This document shows positions 9,889 through 18,567 of a DNA stretch of 45,512 nt, piece by piece (positions within the stretch are counted from its first letter, which is position 1; every line of letters starts with the position of its first letter). Source of the DNA: an uncultured Clostridia bacterium (GTDB lineage Bacteria > Bacillota > Clostridia > Christensenellales > Borkfalkiaceae); NCBI GenBank assembly GCA_944363395.1, contig CALVUC010000011.1:1-45512 (forward strand), read 5' to 3'. Position numbers and translations under genes: made by a program. The notes beneath the pieces are model-generated. The model ran no database searches. It saw nothing but the letters and a program-made list of their open reading frames with translations, and was not told where the DNA came from.

Positions 9889-12519
9889 ATGAAGGATTTC
9901 ATCGTCAACGATGAAGAGTCGCTTGCGAAGATGCTCGCAAAGGTCAGAGCAGCGCAGGAAAAGTTCGCTACCTACACGCAGGAGCAGGTCGATAAGATCT
10001 TCTTTGCTGCGGCGCTTGCTGCGAACAAGATGCGTATCCCCCTTGCCAAGATGGCGGTCGAGGAGACCGGCATGGGCATCGTGGAGGACAAGGTCATCAA
10101 GAACCACTACGCAGCGGAGTATATCTATAATCAGTACAAGGATACCAAGACCTGCGGCGTCATCGAGCGCGACGAGGGCTTCGGCATCACCCGCATCGCA
10201 GAGCCCATCGGCGTGCTTGCGGCGATCATTCCCACGACCAATCCTACTTCGACGGCGATCTTCAAGTCGCTCATCTGCCTCAAGACGAGAAACGGTCTCA
10301 TCATCTCGCCTCACCCCCGCGCAAAGTCCTGCACCATCGCTGCGGCGAAGGTCGTGCTTGACGCGGCTGTCGCGGCGGGCGCTCCCGAGGATATCATCGG
10401 CTGGATCGACCAGCCTACCGTCCCGCTCTCCGGTATGATCATGAGAGAAGCGGACATGATCCTTGCAACGGGTGGTCCCGGCATGGTCAAGGCGGCTTAC
10501 TCTTCCGGCAAGCCCGCGCTCGGCGTCGGCGCAGGCAATACGCCCGCGATCGTCGATTCTTCGGCGGATATCAAGCTCGCCGCTTCCTCCATCCTTCACT
10601 CCAAGACGTTTGATAACGGCATGATCTGCGCTTCCGAGCAGTCCACGATCGTCCTTGCGGACGTGTACGATGCGTTCAAGGCGGAGATGCAGCTGCGCGG
10701 CGCTTACTTCCTTTCGCCCGAAGAGACGGACAAGGTCAGAAAGACCATCATCATCAACGGCGCGCTCAACGCCAAGATCGTCGGTCAGAGCGCCTGCAAG
10801 ATCGCGGAACTTTCCGGGATCACGGCGCCTGCCGGGACGAAGGTCCTCGTCGGCGAAGTGGAATCGGTGGAACTTTCGGAAGAGTTCGCGCACGAAAAGC
10901 TCTCTCCCGTCCTCGCAATGTATAGGGCGGAGACGTTTGAAGAGGCAGTCGCCAAGGCGGACAGGCTCATCAAAGACGGCGGACTCGGTCATACCTCCTC
11001 GCTCTTCATCAACGTGGAGACGGGCGCGGACAAGATCGCATACTTCCGTTCCGTCATGAAGACCTGCCGCATCGTCATCAACACGCCTTCCTCGCACGGC
11101 GGCATCGGCGATCTGTACAACTTCAAGATGCCCGCATCTCTCACGCTCGGCTGCGGTTCGTGGGGCGGCAACTCCGTCTCCGAGAACGTCGGCGTCAAGC
11201 ACCTCATCAATATCAAGACCGTTGCGGAAAGGAAGGAGAATATGTTGTGGTTCAGAGCACCTGAGAAGGTCTATTTCAAACGCGGTTGCCTCGGTGTTGC
11301 GCTCAAGGAGCTCGGACACCAGGTCTACAACAAGAAGAAGGCGTTCATCGTCACCGACGGATTCCTGTATCAGAGCGACTTCACCAAGAAGATCACGTCC
11401 GTTCTCGACGAGATGGGGATCACGCACGCAACGTTCTTCAACGTCACGCCCGATCCCACGCTTGCCTGCGCGAACGAGGGCGTCAAGCAGATGCGCGACT
11501 TCCAGCCCGACGTCATCATCGCGGTCGGCGGCGGTTCGCCCATGGATGCCGCCAAGATCATGTGGGTGATGTACGAGCATCCCGAAGTGGACTTCCAGGA
11601 TATGGCGATGCGCTTCATCGATATCCGCAAGCGTGTCTATACCTTCCCTCATATGGGCGACAAGGCGCTCTTCGTCGCCATCCCCACGACGGCAGGTACG
11701 GGTTCCGAAGTCACGCCCTTCGCGGTCATCACCGATGAAAAGACGGGTACCAAGTATCCCCTTGCCGATTACGAGCTCATGCCCGATATGGCGATCATTG
11801 ATGCCGACCTCATGATGAACATCCCCAAGGGGCTTACTTCCTGCTCCGGTATCGACGCGATGAGCCACGCGCTCGAAGCGATCGCCTCCGTCATGGCGAC
11901 CGACTTCACCAACGGTATCGCGAAGGAAGCGGCAAGGCTCATTTTCGAGTACCTGCCTTCCGCTTACGAGAAGGGAGCGCATGACGCGGAGGCGCGTGAG
12001 CGCATGGCGAATGCGTCCACGATGGCAGGTATGGCGTTCGCGAATGCCTTCCTCGGCGTCTGCCACTCCATGGCGCACAAGCTCGGTTCCTACTGGCACA
12101 TCCCTCACGGTATGGCAAACTCGCTGATGCTGGAAGAGGTCATCCGCTTCAACAGCTCCGAATGCCCGACCAAGATGGGGACCTTCCCTCAGTATGCATA
12201 TCCTCAGTGCAAAGCGCGCTATGCGGACGTTGCCCGCTATGTCGGCTGCAAGGGCAAGAACGACGACGAACTCGTCGAGGCGCTCATTGCGAAGCTGCAT
12301 GACCTGCAGGCATCGATCGGTCAGCCCAAGACCATTCAGGAAGCGCTCGCAGGAAAGGTGACCGAAGAGGAATTCCTTGCCCGTCTCGATCAGATGACGG
12401 AGGACGCGTTCGACGATCAGTGCACGGGTGCGAACCCTCGCTATCCGCTGATGTGCGAGATCAAGGAGATGTATCTCAACGCATACTACGGCCGCAAGAA
12501 CCGCAGCAAGAAGAAGTGA
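9889..12519 (+). CDS. adhE: Bifunctional acetaldehyde-CoA/alcohol dehydrogenase
   Basis: 876 aa, full length for AdhE, which reduces acetyl-CoA to acetaldehyde and then ethanol, reoxidising two NADH, and assembles into spirosomes. Residues 1 to about 430 form the aldehyde dehydrogenase half with catalytic Cys247 in MICASEQS and a GVGAGNTPA nucleotide region. From about 450 the iron-dependent alcohol dehydrogenase half follows, with GGGSPMDAAK, HALEAIASVMATDF and the His-rich VCHSMAHKLGS and HIPHGMANS that bind iron. TATGGAGG lies before the ATG. Codon use is strongly biased, as expected for an abundant enzyme. Probably cotranscribed with rex. Confidence 0.97.
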   Translation: MKDFIVNDEESLAKMLAKVRAAQEKFATYTQEQVDKIFFAAALAANKMRIPLAKMAVEETGMGIVEDKVIKNHYAAEYIYNQYKDTKTCGVIERDEGFGITRIAEPIGVLAAIIPTTNPTSTAIFKSLICLKTRNGLIISPHPRAKSCTIAAAKVVLDAAVAAGAPEDIIGWIDQPTVPLSGMIMREADMILATGGPGMVKAAYSSGKPALGVGAGNTPAIVDSSADIKLAASSILHSKTFDNGMICASEQSTIVLADVYDAFKAEMQLRGAYFLSPEETDKVRKTIIINGALNAKIVGQSACKIAELSGITAPAGTKVLVGEVESVELSEEFAHEKLSPVLAMYRAETFEEAVAKADRLIKDGGLGHTSSLFINVETGADKIAYFRSVMKTCRIVINTPSSHGGIGDLYNFKMPASLTLGCGSWGGNSVSENVGVKHLINIKTVAERKENMLWFRAPEKVYFKRGCLGVALKELGHQVYNKKKAFIVTDGFLYQSDFTKKITSVLDEMGITHATFFNVTPDPTLACANEGVKQMRDFQPDVIIAVGGGSPMDAAKIMWVMYEHPEVDFQDMAMRFIDIRKRVYTFPHMGDKALFVAIPTTAGTGSEVTPFAVITDEKTGTKYPLADYELMPDMAIIDADLMMNIPKGLTSCSGIDAMSHALEAIASVMATDFTNGIAKEAARLIFEYLPSAYEKGAHDAEARERMANASTMAGMAFANAFLGVCHSMAHKLGSYWHIPHGMANSLMLEEVIRFNSSECPTKMGTFPQYAYPQCKARYADVARYVGCKGKNDDELVEALIAKLHDLQASIGQPKTIQEALAGKVTEEEFLARLDQMTEDAFDDQCTGANPRYPLMCEIKEMYLNAYYGRKNRSKKK

Positions 12520-12537
12520 TCATACAAAAATTTCATG

Positions 12538-12568
12538 CAACGAGGGTAAGAAATTCTTGCCCTCGTTG
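12538..12568 (+). terminator. Hairpin after adhE
   Basis: CAACGAGGGTAAG pairs with CTTGCCCTCGTTG (one G-U) around an AAATT loop. The following bases are AT-rich rather than a clean T-run, so it may be a weak terminator or a partial attenuator before the hydrogenase gene. Confidence 0.55.
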
Positions 12569-12615
12569 TTGAAATTATAAAAAACGCAGATTTTATCGAA
12601 AAAGAGAGGACAATT

Positions 12616-14124
12616 ATGAGAGGACTTGAAACTTCGGTCAGGAAGCTGCGCCACCAGGTATTCGTCGAAGTCGCGAAAGTCGCCTTTGATTCGACGGATG
12701 TCGAGAACGATATCGAGAAGATCCCCTATACCATCACGCCGACGGAGACGCCCCAGTACCGCGAGAGCGTTTACCGCGAAAGGGCGATCGCGGCGGAGCG
12801 CGTCCGTCTTGCGATGGGTATGTCGCTCAACCCGCAGGACAGGCCCGCGCACATCACCAACGGGCTCACGAAGAGCAATATTTCCGATAGCTATTACGAG
12901 CCGCCGCTCATGCAGGTCATTCCCTCCGCCTGCGACAGGTGCGAGGAGAATATGTACGTCGTCTCCGATCAGTGCCGCGGCTGTGTTGCGCGCTATTGCA
13001 TGACGGTCTGCCCCAAGGGCGCAATCTCCGTCGATAAAAAGACGGGAAAGGCGGTCATCGACCAGGGGAAATGTATCAAATGCGGGAAATGCAAAGCCGC
13101 CTGCCCGTACGAAGCGATCGCGCACAGGACGCGTCCCTGCGCGCAGGCGTGCGGCGTGAAGGCGATCTCGAGCGACGGGCTCGGGCGGGCGTCCATCGAT
13201 CCCGCGAAGTGCGTCGGCTGCGGACAGTGCATGGTCACCTGTCCGTTCGGTGCGATCGCCGATAAATCGCAGATCTTCCAGCTCATCCGCGCCATCACGA
13301 AGGGGGATGAGGTCGTCGCCGAAGTTGCCCCCGCGATCGTCGGGCAGTTCGGACCCAATGTAACGCTCTGGAAGATCAAGGCGGCGCTCAAAGAAGTCGG
13401 CTTCAAGGAAGTCTACGAGGTCGCGCACGGCGCGGATGTGGGTGCTTCCACCGAGGCACATCACTATGCGACGGAGGTCGTGACGGGTAAACTTCCTTTC
13501 CTGCTCACTTCCTGCTGCCCTGCGTGGAGTATGCTTGCAAAGACGCAGTTTCCCGACATGATCGACAAAGTCTCGTCCGCGCTCACGCCCATGGTCGCGA
13601 CGTCGCGCACCATCAAGCAGAACCGTCCCAACGCGCGCGTGGTCTTTATCGGTCCTTGCGCGGCGAAGAAGCTGGAGGCGCGCCGCCGCACGGTGCGCAG
13701 CGACGTCGATTTTGTCATCACGTTTGAAGAGCTCGCCGCGATCTTTGAAGCGAAGGGTATCGATATGGCGACGTACGACAAGGAGGAGCCGATCCACGAC
13801 GCAACAGCGGCGGGCAGGGGCTACGGTGTGGCGGGCGGCGTTTCCGCAGCGGTCGAGGCGTGCGTCAAAGAGTATTATCCCGACGTCGAAGTCAAGATCG
13901 AGCACGCGGAAGGGTTGGAGGAGTGCAAGAAAGTGCTGCTCCTTGCAAAACTCGGAAAGAAGAACGGTTGCCTGATCGAGGGCATGGGCTGTCCCGGCGG
14001 CTGCGTCGCGGGGGCAGGCGTCAACGCTCCCGTCGAGAAGGGGGCAGCGGAACTCAGAAAATTCGTCGCGGGTTCCACCAAAAAACTTCCCGAAAAAGAG
14101 TTGTACGAGATCAAGCTTCCGTAA
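12616..14124 (+). CDS. [FeFe] hydrogenase, group B type
   Basis: 502 aa. After an N-terminal region with four cysteines (CDRCEENMY...CRGC) come 2[4Fe-4S] ferredoxin motifs: CRGCVARYCMTVCPKG, CIKCGKCKAACPYEA and CVGCGQCMVTCPFGA. The H-cluster domain carries L1 TSCCPAW (298-304), L2 GPCAAKK (346-352) and L3 MGCPGGCVAGAG (457-468). The GPC form of L2 is typical of monomeric group B enzymes rather than the MPC of group A. It likely exchanges electrons with ferredoxin to make or take up H2 in the cytoplasm. AGAGGA precedes the ATG. It follows rex-adhE by 96 bp, suggesting shared redox control. HydE, HydF and HydG maturases are not in the window. Confidence 0.93.
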   Translation: MRGLETSVRKLRHQVFVEVAKVAFDSTDVENDIEKIPYTITPTETPQYRESVYRERAIAAERVRLAMGMSLNPQDRPAHITNGLTKSNISDSYYEPPLMQVIPSACDRCEENMYVVSDQCRGCVARYCMTVCPKGAISVDKKTGKAVIDQGKCIKCGKCKAACPYEAIAHRTRPCAQACGVKAISSDGLGRASIDPAKCVGCGQCMVTCPFGAIADKSQIFQLIRAITKGDEVVAEVAPAIVGQFGPNVTLWKIKAALKEVGFKEVYEVAHGADVGASTEAHHYATEVVTGKLPFLLTSCCPAWSMLAKTQFPDMIDKVSSALTPMVATSRTIKQNRPNARVVFIGPCAAKKLEARRRTVRSDVDFVITFEELAAIFEAKGIDMATYDKEEPIHDATAAGRGYGVAGGVSAAVEACVKEYYPDVEVKIEHAEGLEECKKVLLLAKLGKKNGCLIEGMGCPGGCVAGAGVNAPVEKGAAELRKFVAGSTKKLPEKELYEIKLP

Positions 14125-14128
14125 TACA

Positions 14129-14167
14129 AGATATAGTGTACTATGTCTGGCATAGTACACTATATCT
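14129..14167. repeat. 39-nt perfect palindrome with PadR-site-like core
   Basis: AGATATAGTGTACTATG (14129-14145), TCTGG, CATAGTACACTATATCT (14151-14167): 17-bp arms, starting five bases after the hydrogenase stop. Its centre TATGTCTGGCATA differs by one base from the palindrome upstream of the PadR-fusion gene. No T-run follows, and a separate terminator lies just downstream, so this is probably not the terminator. Confidence 0.75.
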
Positions 14168-14171
14168 AAAC

Positions 14172-14210
14172 AAAAAGAGGGTCTGCGATTTTTCGCGGGC
14201 TCTCTTTTTT
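14172..14210 (+). terminator. Intrinsic terminator of the hydrogenase gene
   Basis: AAAAAGAGGGTCTGCG pairs with CGCGGGCTCTCTTTTT through G-U wobbles, loop ATTTTT, ending in a T-run. Confidence 0.85.
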
Positions 14211-14265
14211 CTTATGCCGCAGGACGGGGGCATTATCTTTTTTTGACCGAATTTTCGTCAGGTAC

Positions 14266-14294
14266 TTGCTTTTTTGCGCCGGATGTAGTATAAT
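14266..14294 (+). promoter_or_regulatory. Sigma-A promoter of the thi operon
   Basis: TTGCTT (14266-14271), 17-bp spacer, TATAAT (14289-14294), about 25 bp before the TPP aptamer. Confidence 0.8.
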
Positions 14295-14318
14295 CAGAAT
14301 ACAGTATCAATGAAAAAA

Positions 14319-14406
14319 CGATCGGGAGCTTGCAGACAGGCTGAGAGGAAGGTGTGACCTTCGACCGTTGACCTGATATGGGTAATGCCAGCGTAGGGAG
14401 TAGATA
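14319..14406 (+). promoter_or_regulatory. TPP riboswitch aptamer (THI element)
   Basis: The conserved core is clear: GGCTGAGAGG (pyrimidine-sensor helix arm), ACCTGATATGGGTAATGCC and AGCGTAGGGAG. ATC (14321-14323) and GAT (14403-14405) can close P1. It binds thiamine pyrophosphate and turns off the thi operon through the terminator that follows. Confidence 0.97.
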
Positions 14407-14414
14407 TTCGTATG

Positions 14415-14446
14415 CGGGCATGGCTTTCGGTCAGAGCCCGTTTTTT
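14415..14446 (+). terminator. Riboswitch expression-platform terminator
   Basis: CGGGC (14415-14419) pairs with GCCCG (14436-14440), with inner TGGC/GGTCA pairing, followed by T6. It ends before the GGAGG of thiS, so the switch acts on transcription. Confidence 0.85.
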
Positions 14447-14460
14447 ATTTGGAGGACAGT

Positions 14461-14655
14461 ATGGTCAAGATCAACGGAGAATGGGAGGATGCTGCGGGCA
14501 AGACCATTGCCGAGTATCTTTCGGGAACTTCATACGATGTGCGGCGCATCGCCGTAGAGAAGGGCGGGGAGATCGTGCCGAAATGCGCGTACGATGCGAC
14601 GACGCTCATGGACGGCGACGTCGTGGAGATCGTCAGTTTTGTCGGTGGCGGCTGA
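14461..14655 (+). CDS. thiS: Sulfur carrier protein ThiS
   Basis: 64 aa beta-grasp protein ending in the essential Gly-Gly (FVGGG). ThiF adenylates its C-terminal glycine, which then carries sulfide as thiocarboxylate for thiazole synthesis by ThiG. I chose the ATG at 14461, which has GGAGG six bases upstream; a TTG at 14449 would place the ribosome site inside the gene. First gene of the thi operon, overlapping thiF by one base. Confidence 0.95.
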   Translation: MVKINGEWEDAAGKTIAEYLSGTSYDVRRIAVEKGGEIVPKCAYDATTLMDGDVVEIVSFVGGG

Positions 14656-15284
14656 TGACGAAAGAGGAGTGGGAACAGGCGCTCTCGAAGCGGGTCGGAG
14701 AGCCGCTTCGCCGTACGTTTGCGGAGGCGACCGTCGCCGTATGCGGTCTGGGCGGGCTCGGTTCTCACATTGCGCTCTCTTTGGCGCGAGCGGGCGTGGG
14801 CAGGCTCGTTTTGATCGACTTTGACCGCGTCGATCTCTCCAATCTTCACCGTCAGGCATATTTTCCGTCACAGATCGGTGAAAACAAGACGGACGCGCTC
14901 AGGGAAAATGTTCTTGCCGCCGCTCCGTACGTCTGCGTCCGGACGCATTGCCTGCGCATGACGGCGCAAAACGCCGCAGAACTTTTGGAAGATGCGGACG
15001 TCGTCTGCGAGGCGTTCGACGATCCGCAGGCGAAGGCGATGCTTGTCGATGCGGCGGCGTCGTATTTTCCCGGGAAGTGGCTCGTGGCGGCTTCGGGAAT
15101 GGCGGGGATCGGGAGCCCCAACCGCATTTGCACCCGTAAGCTCGCCAAAAGGATGTTCCTTTGCGGCGACGGGACGAGCGACGCTGCGGACGGGATCGGG
15201 CTTGCCGCGCCGCGCGTCATGCTCTGCGCCGCGCATCAGGCGCTCACCGTTCTGCGCATCCTCGCGGGTGAAACGGACGTATAA
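14655..15284 (+). CDS. thiF: ThiS adenylyltransferase ThiF
   Basis: 209 aa, the short E1-like form common in anaerobes. The nucleotide-binding glycine motif is CGLGGLGSHIA (30-40), followed by LIDFDRVDLSNLHRQAYF, the adenylation signature with the conserved Asp and Arg. It activates the ThiS C-terminus with ATP. The E. coli-type C-terminal CxxC pairs are absent, as in other short ThiF. The start overlaps the thiS stop (TGATG), implying translational coupling. Confidence 0.93.
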   Translation: MTKEEWEQALSKRVGEPLRRTFAEATVAVCGLGGLGSHIALSLARAGVGRLVLIDFDRVDLSNLHRQAYFPSQIGENKTDALRENVLAAAPYVCVRTHCLRMTAQNAAELLEDADVVCEAFDDPQAKAMLVDAAASYFPGKWLVAASGMAGIGSPNRICTRKLAKRMFLCGDGTSDAADGIGLAAPRVMLCAAHQALTVLRILAGETDV

Positions 15285-15314
15285 TTGAAATTTTTCTCTG
15301 GAAGGAGTTACGAT

Positions 15315-16082
15315 ATGGAAGATGCACTTGTGATCGGCGGAAGGGAATTCGGTTCGCGCTTTATTTTGGGCTCGGGCAAATATTCCCTTCGCCTTATCGA
15401 AGCGGCGGTCAAGGATGCGGGTGCGGAGATCATCACGCTCGCCGTCCGCCGCGCCAACACCAAGGAACAGGAGAACATCCTCGATTTTATTCCGAAGGGA
15501 GTGACGCTTCTCCCCAATACGAGCGGCGCCCGCAACGCGGAAGAAGCGGTGCGCATCGCCCGTCTTGCAAGGGAGCTCGGCTGCGGCGATTTCGTTAAGA
15601 TCGAGATCATGCGCGACAGCAAGTATCTCCTGCCCGACAACTATGAGACAATCAAGGCGACGGAAACGCTCGCGAAAGAGGGTTTTGTCGTCATGCCCTA
15701 TATGTATCCCGACCTCAACGTCGCGCGCGATCTCGTCAATGCGGGCGCGGCGAGCATCATGCCTCTGGCGGCGCCCATCGGCTCCAACAAGGGGCTTGCG
15801 ACCAGAGATTTTATCCGCATCCTCATCGATGAGATCGATCTTCCCGTCATTGTGGACGCGGGCATCGGCAGACCTTCGCAGGCGTGCGAGGCGATGGAGA
15901 TGGGCGCCGCCGCCATTATGGCGAACACGGCGCTCGCTACGGCGGGCGATCTTCCCAAGATGGCGTCTGCATTCCGTCTCGCGATCGAGGCGGGCAGAAA
16001 GGCGTACCTTGCGGGCATCGGCAGAGTCCTGACGCGCGGCGCTTCGGCTTCCGATCCGCTCACGGGCTTCCTGCACGATTGA
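15315..16082 (+). CDS. thiG: Thiazole synthase ThiG
   Basis: 255 aa TIM-barrel enzyme that combines 1-deoxyxylulose 5-phosphate, ThiS thiocarboxylate and dehydroglycine into the thiazole phosphate. Typical segments: [52 protein letters not shown] with the Schiff-base lysine, and [25 protein letters not shown] lies seven bases before the chosen ATG, 30 bp after thiF. Confidence 0.97.
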   Translation: MEDALVIGGREFGSRFILGSGKYSLRLIEAAVKDAGAEIITLAVRRANTKEQENILDFIPKGVTLLPNTSGARNAEEAVRIARLARELGCGDFVKIEIMRDSKYLLPDNYETIKATETLAKEGFVVMPYMYPDLNVARDLVNAGAASIMPLAAPIGSNKGLATRDFIRILIDEIDLPVIVDAGIGRPSQACEAMEMGAAAIMANTALATAGDLPKMASAFRLAIEAGRKAYLAGIGRVLTRGASASDPLTGFLHD

Positions 16083-16090
16083 GGCTGCAT

Positions 16091-17344
16091 ATGGAAAATC
16101 AGTTTTTTGTCGATTCCGCCCGCCTTTCAAAGGCGGCTTTGGAGAAAAAACACCGCCTGGAGACAGACCCGTCCTGCCGTAAAGACCCGATGGAATACCT
16201 TCCCGGGATGGAGAAGATCTCTTCGGACGTGATGGAGAAGGTCATGTCGCAGGTGCGCGCATACGATCCTTCCCGCTATACGGCGAAGGATGTGCGGGCG
16301 GCGCTCGAGCATGAGACGTGCTCCGTGGAGGACATGAAGGCGCTTTTGTCGCCTGCGGCGGAGCCTTTTCTCGAGCAGATGGCGCAGCGCGCGAGGACAG
16401 AGACGGGAAAACATTTCGGCAACACCGTCTATCTCTTTACGCCGCTCTATATCGCCAACTATTGTGAAAATTACTGCGTGTACTGCGGGTTCAACTGCTA
16501 TAACGATATCCATCGCATGAAACTCTCGCCCGAACGCATTGAGCACGAGATGCAGGTCATCGCGCAAAGCGGGATGGAGGAGATCCTCATCCTGACGGGA
16601 GAGAGCCGCTCGCAGAGCAGCGTAGAGTATATCGGCGAGGCTTGCAAGCTCGCGCGGAAATATTTCCGTCTCGTCGGGCTGGAGATCTATCCCGTCAACA
16701 CCGACGAGTACCGCTATCTTCATGCGTGCGGCGCCGACTATGTGACCGTCTTTCAGGAGACGTACGACGTTGCGGCGTATGAAAAGCTGCATCTTCTGGG
16801 ACATAAGCGCGTCTGGCCCTATCGGTTCGAAGCGCAGGAGCGCGCTCTCCGCGGCGGGATGCGCGGCGTCGCCTTTTCCGCGCTGCTGGGGCTGTCCGAT
16901 TTCCGCAAAGACGCGCTCGCCACGGCGCTGCACGCCTACTATCTGCAGCGCAAGTATCCGCAGGCGGAGATGTCGCTGTCCTGTCCGCGCCTGCGTCCCA
17001 TCATCAACAACGATAAGATCGATCCCATGGACGTTCACGAGAAGCAGCTCTGCCAGATCTTGTGCGCCTATCGCATCTTTATGCCCTTTGTCGGCATCAC
17101 CGTCTCCTCGCGGGAGAGCGCCGCATTCCGCAACGGCATCGTCAAGATCTGCGCGACCAAGGTCTCCGCGGGCGTTTCGACGGGCATCGGCGACCATGAG
17201 AGCAAGTATACGGGCAAGGAAGCCGCGGAAGCCGAGGGGGACGAGCAGTTCGAGATCGCCGATACGCGCAGTCTCGAACGGATGTACGAAGAGATCGAGG
17301 ACGAGGGTCTGCAGCCCGTCCTCAACGACTATCTCTATGTTTGA
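16091..17344 (+). CDS. thiH: 2-iminoacetate synthase ThiH (radical SAM)
   Basis: 417 aa. The CX3CX2C radical SAM motif is CENYCVYC (C125, C129, C132). The enzyme cleaves tyrosine to dehydroglycine and p-cresol for ThiG, the oxygen-sensitive route that replaces ThiO in anaerobes. Other visible family segments are ILTGESRSQSS and FQETYDVAAYEKLH. It starts nine bases after the thiG stop and overlaps the next gene by eight bases. Confidence 0.96.
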   Translation: MENQFFVDSARLSKAALEKKHRLETDPSCRKDPMEYLPGMEKISSDVMEKVMSQVRAYDPSRYTAKDVRAALEHETCSVEDMKALLSPAAEPFLEQMAQRARTETGKHFGNTVYLFTPLYIANYCENYCVYCGFNCYNDIHRMKLSPERIEHEMQVIAQSGMEEILILTGESRSQSSVEYIGEACKLARKYFRLVGLEIYPVNTDEYRYLHACGADYVTVFQETYDVAAYEKLHLLGHKRVWPYRFEAQERALRGGMRGVAFSALLGLSDFRKDALATALHAYYLQRKYPQAEMSLSCPRLRPIINNDKIDPMDVHEKQLCQILCAYRIFMPFVGITVSSRESAAFRNGIVKICATKVSAGVSTGIGDHESKYTGKEAAEAEGDEQFEIADTRSLERMYEEIEDEGLQPVLNDYLYV

Positions 17345-17933
17345 GATCGTCTGCGTCACGCACCGCGCGCTGTGCGGCGAGGCATTTCTGACGCGCATCG
17401 ACAAGATCGCGGACGTCGTCGACGGCGTCATCCTGCGCGAAAAAGATCTGCAGGAAAGCGAATACGAGCGGCTTGCCGCCGATGTGCTCTCTGTCTGCGC
17501 GCGCCATGAAACGCCCTGTGCGCTGCATACGTTTGCGGGCGCTGCCGCACGGCTGCACGCGCGGGCGATCCATCTTTCTTTGTACGATCGTCTTTCTCTG
17601 GGCAGAGAGGCGCTCTCCGCATTCTCGCGCGTGGGGGTCTCCTGTCACAGTCTTTCCGATGTATTGGCGGCACAGAAGGGGGCTTCCTATGTGACGGTCG
17701 GGCATATCTTTGCGACCGACTGCAAGCGGGGGCTCCCGGGACGCGGGCTTTCCTTTCTGCGGGAGATCTGCCGCCATGCCGAGGTCCCCGTCTATGCGAT
17801 CGGCGGCATCGGCAAGAACAATATCGCCGCCGTGCGCGACGCGGGGGCGAGCGGCGCCTGTATCATGAGCGGACTGATGACGTGCGGCGATCCTGCCGCC
17901 TATGTGGAGGAACTGCGCGATGCGCTTCGATAA
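17337..17933 (+). CDS. tenI: TenI-like thiazole tautomerase (ThiE superfamily)
   Basis: 198 aa TIM barrel related to ThiE but lacking its phosphate/pyrophosphate signatures. The segment TVGHIFATDCKRGLPGRGL matches the TenI signature, with His123 at the position of the TenI catalytic histidine, and a second phosphate loop YAIGGIGKNN follows. TenI aromatises the ThiG product to the carboxythiazole phosphate. Lying directly before thiE it makes that role likely. The ATG overlaps the end of thiH by eight bases, and the 3' end overlaps thiE by 14. Confidence 0.82.
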   Translation: MFEIVCVTHRALCGEAFLTRIDKIADVVDGVILREKDLQESEYERLAADVLSVCARHETPCALHTFAGAAARLHARAIHLSLYDRLSLGREALSAFSRVGVSCHSLSDVLAAQKGASYVTVGHIFATDCKRGLPGRGLSFLREICRHAEVPVYAIGGIGKNNIAAVRDAGASGACIMSGLMTCGDPAAYVEELRDALR

Positions 17934-18567
17934 AACAATGCTGCGGCTGTATGCCGTCACCGACCGCGCATGGACGGGCAAAAAGACGCTCTTCGAGCAG
18001 ATCGAACGCGCGCTCAAGGGCGGCGTGACGATGGTACAGCTCAGGGAAAAGCGGCTTTCACATGAGGAGCTCGTCGCCGAAGCCAAAGCCGTGGCGGCGC
18101 TCTGTCATCGGTACGGCGTGCCGCTCATCGTCAACGACGATGCGGACGCGGCGCTCGAGGCGGGTGCGGACGGCGTACACGTCGGAGCGGAGGATGCGCC
18201 CGTTGCCGCCATCCGTGCGCGCGCGGGGAAGGGATTCATCATCGGCGCGACGGCAAAGACCGCAAAGCAGGCGCAGCGCGCCGAGCGCGAGGGGGCGGAC
18301 TATCTCGGCGTCGGTGCGGTGTTCCCTTCGCCGACCAAGCAAAACGCCGTGCGCATCACCGCGCGGCAGCTTTGTGATATCTGCGCGTCCGTCTCCATTC
18401 CCGCCGCAGCGATCGGCGGCATCACGGCGGACAACATTGAAGCGCTGCGCGGGGGAGGAATGGCGGGCATCGCCGTCGTCTCTGCGATCTTTTCCGCGGA
18501 GGACGAGGAGGCCGCCGCCCGCGATCTTCTGCGCCGCGTGAACGATCTTCTGGAGGAGGGCGCATGA
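17920..18567 (+). CDS. thiE: Thiamine-phosphate synthase ThiE
   Basis: 215 aa TIM-barrel enzyme that joins HMP pyrophosphate and thiazole phosphate to thiamine phosphate. Signatures: MVQLREKRLS (about 38-47), VPLIVNDDADAALEAGADG, and VGAVFPSPTKQNA, the pyrophosphate-binding S-x-T-K loop, then AAIGGI. TGGAGG lies about nine bases before the ATG at 17920. Coupled at both ends, overlapping tenI and thiD. Confidence 0.96.
   Translation: MRFDKTMLRLYAVTDRAWTGKKTLFEQIERALKGGVTMVQLREKRLSHEELVAEAKAVAALCHRYGVPLIVNDDADAALEAGADGVHVGAEDAPVAAIRARAGKGFIIGATAKTAKQAQRAEREGADYLGVGAVFPSPTKQNAVRITARQLCDICASVSIPAAAIGGITADNIEALRGGGMAGIAVVSAIFSAEDEEAAARDLLRRVNDLLEEGA

Noticed and set aside
9619-12300. 893-codon frame antisense to adhE
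   Set aside because: Strong codon bias in adhE leaves the opposite strand free of stops; product is an Arg/Asp-rich shadow.
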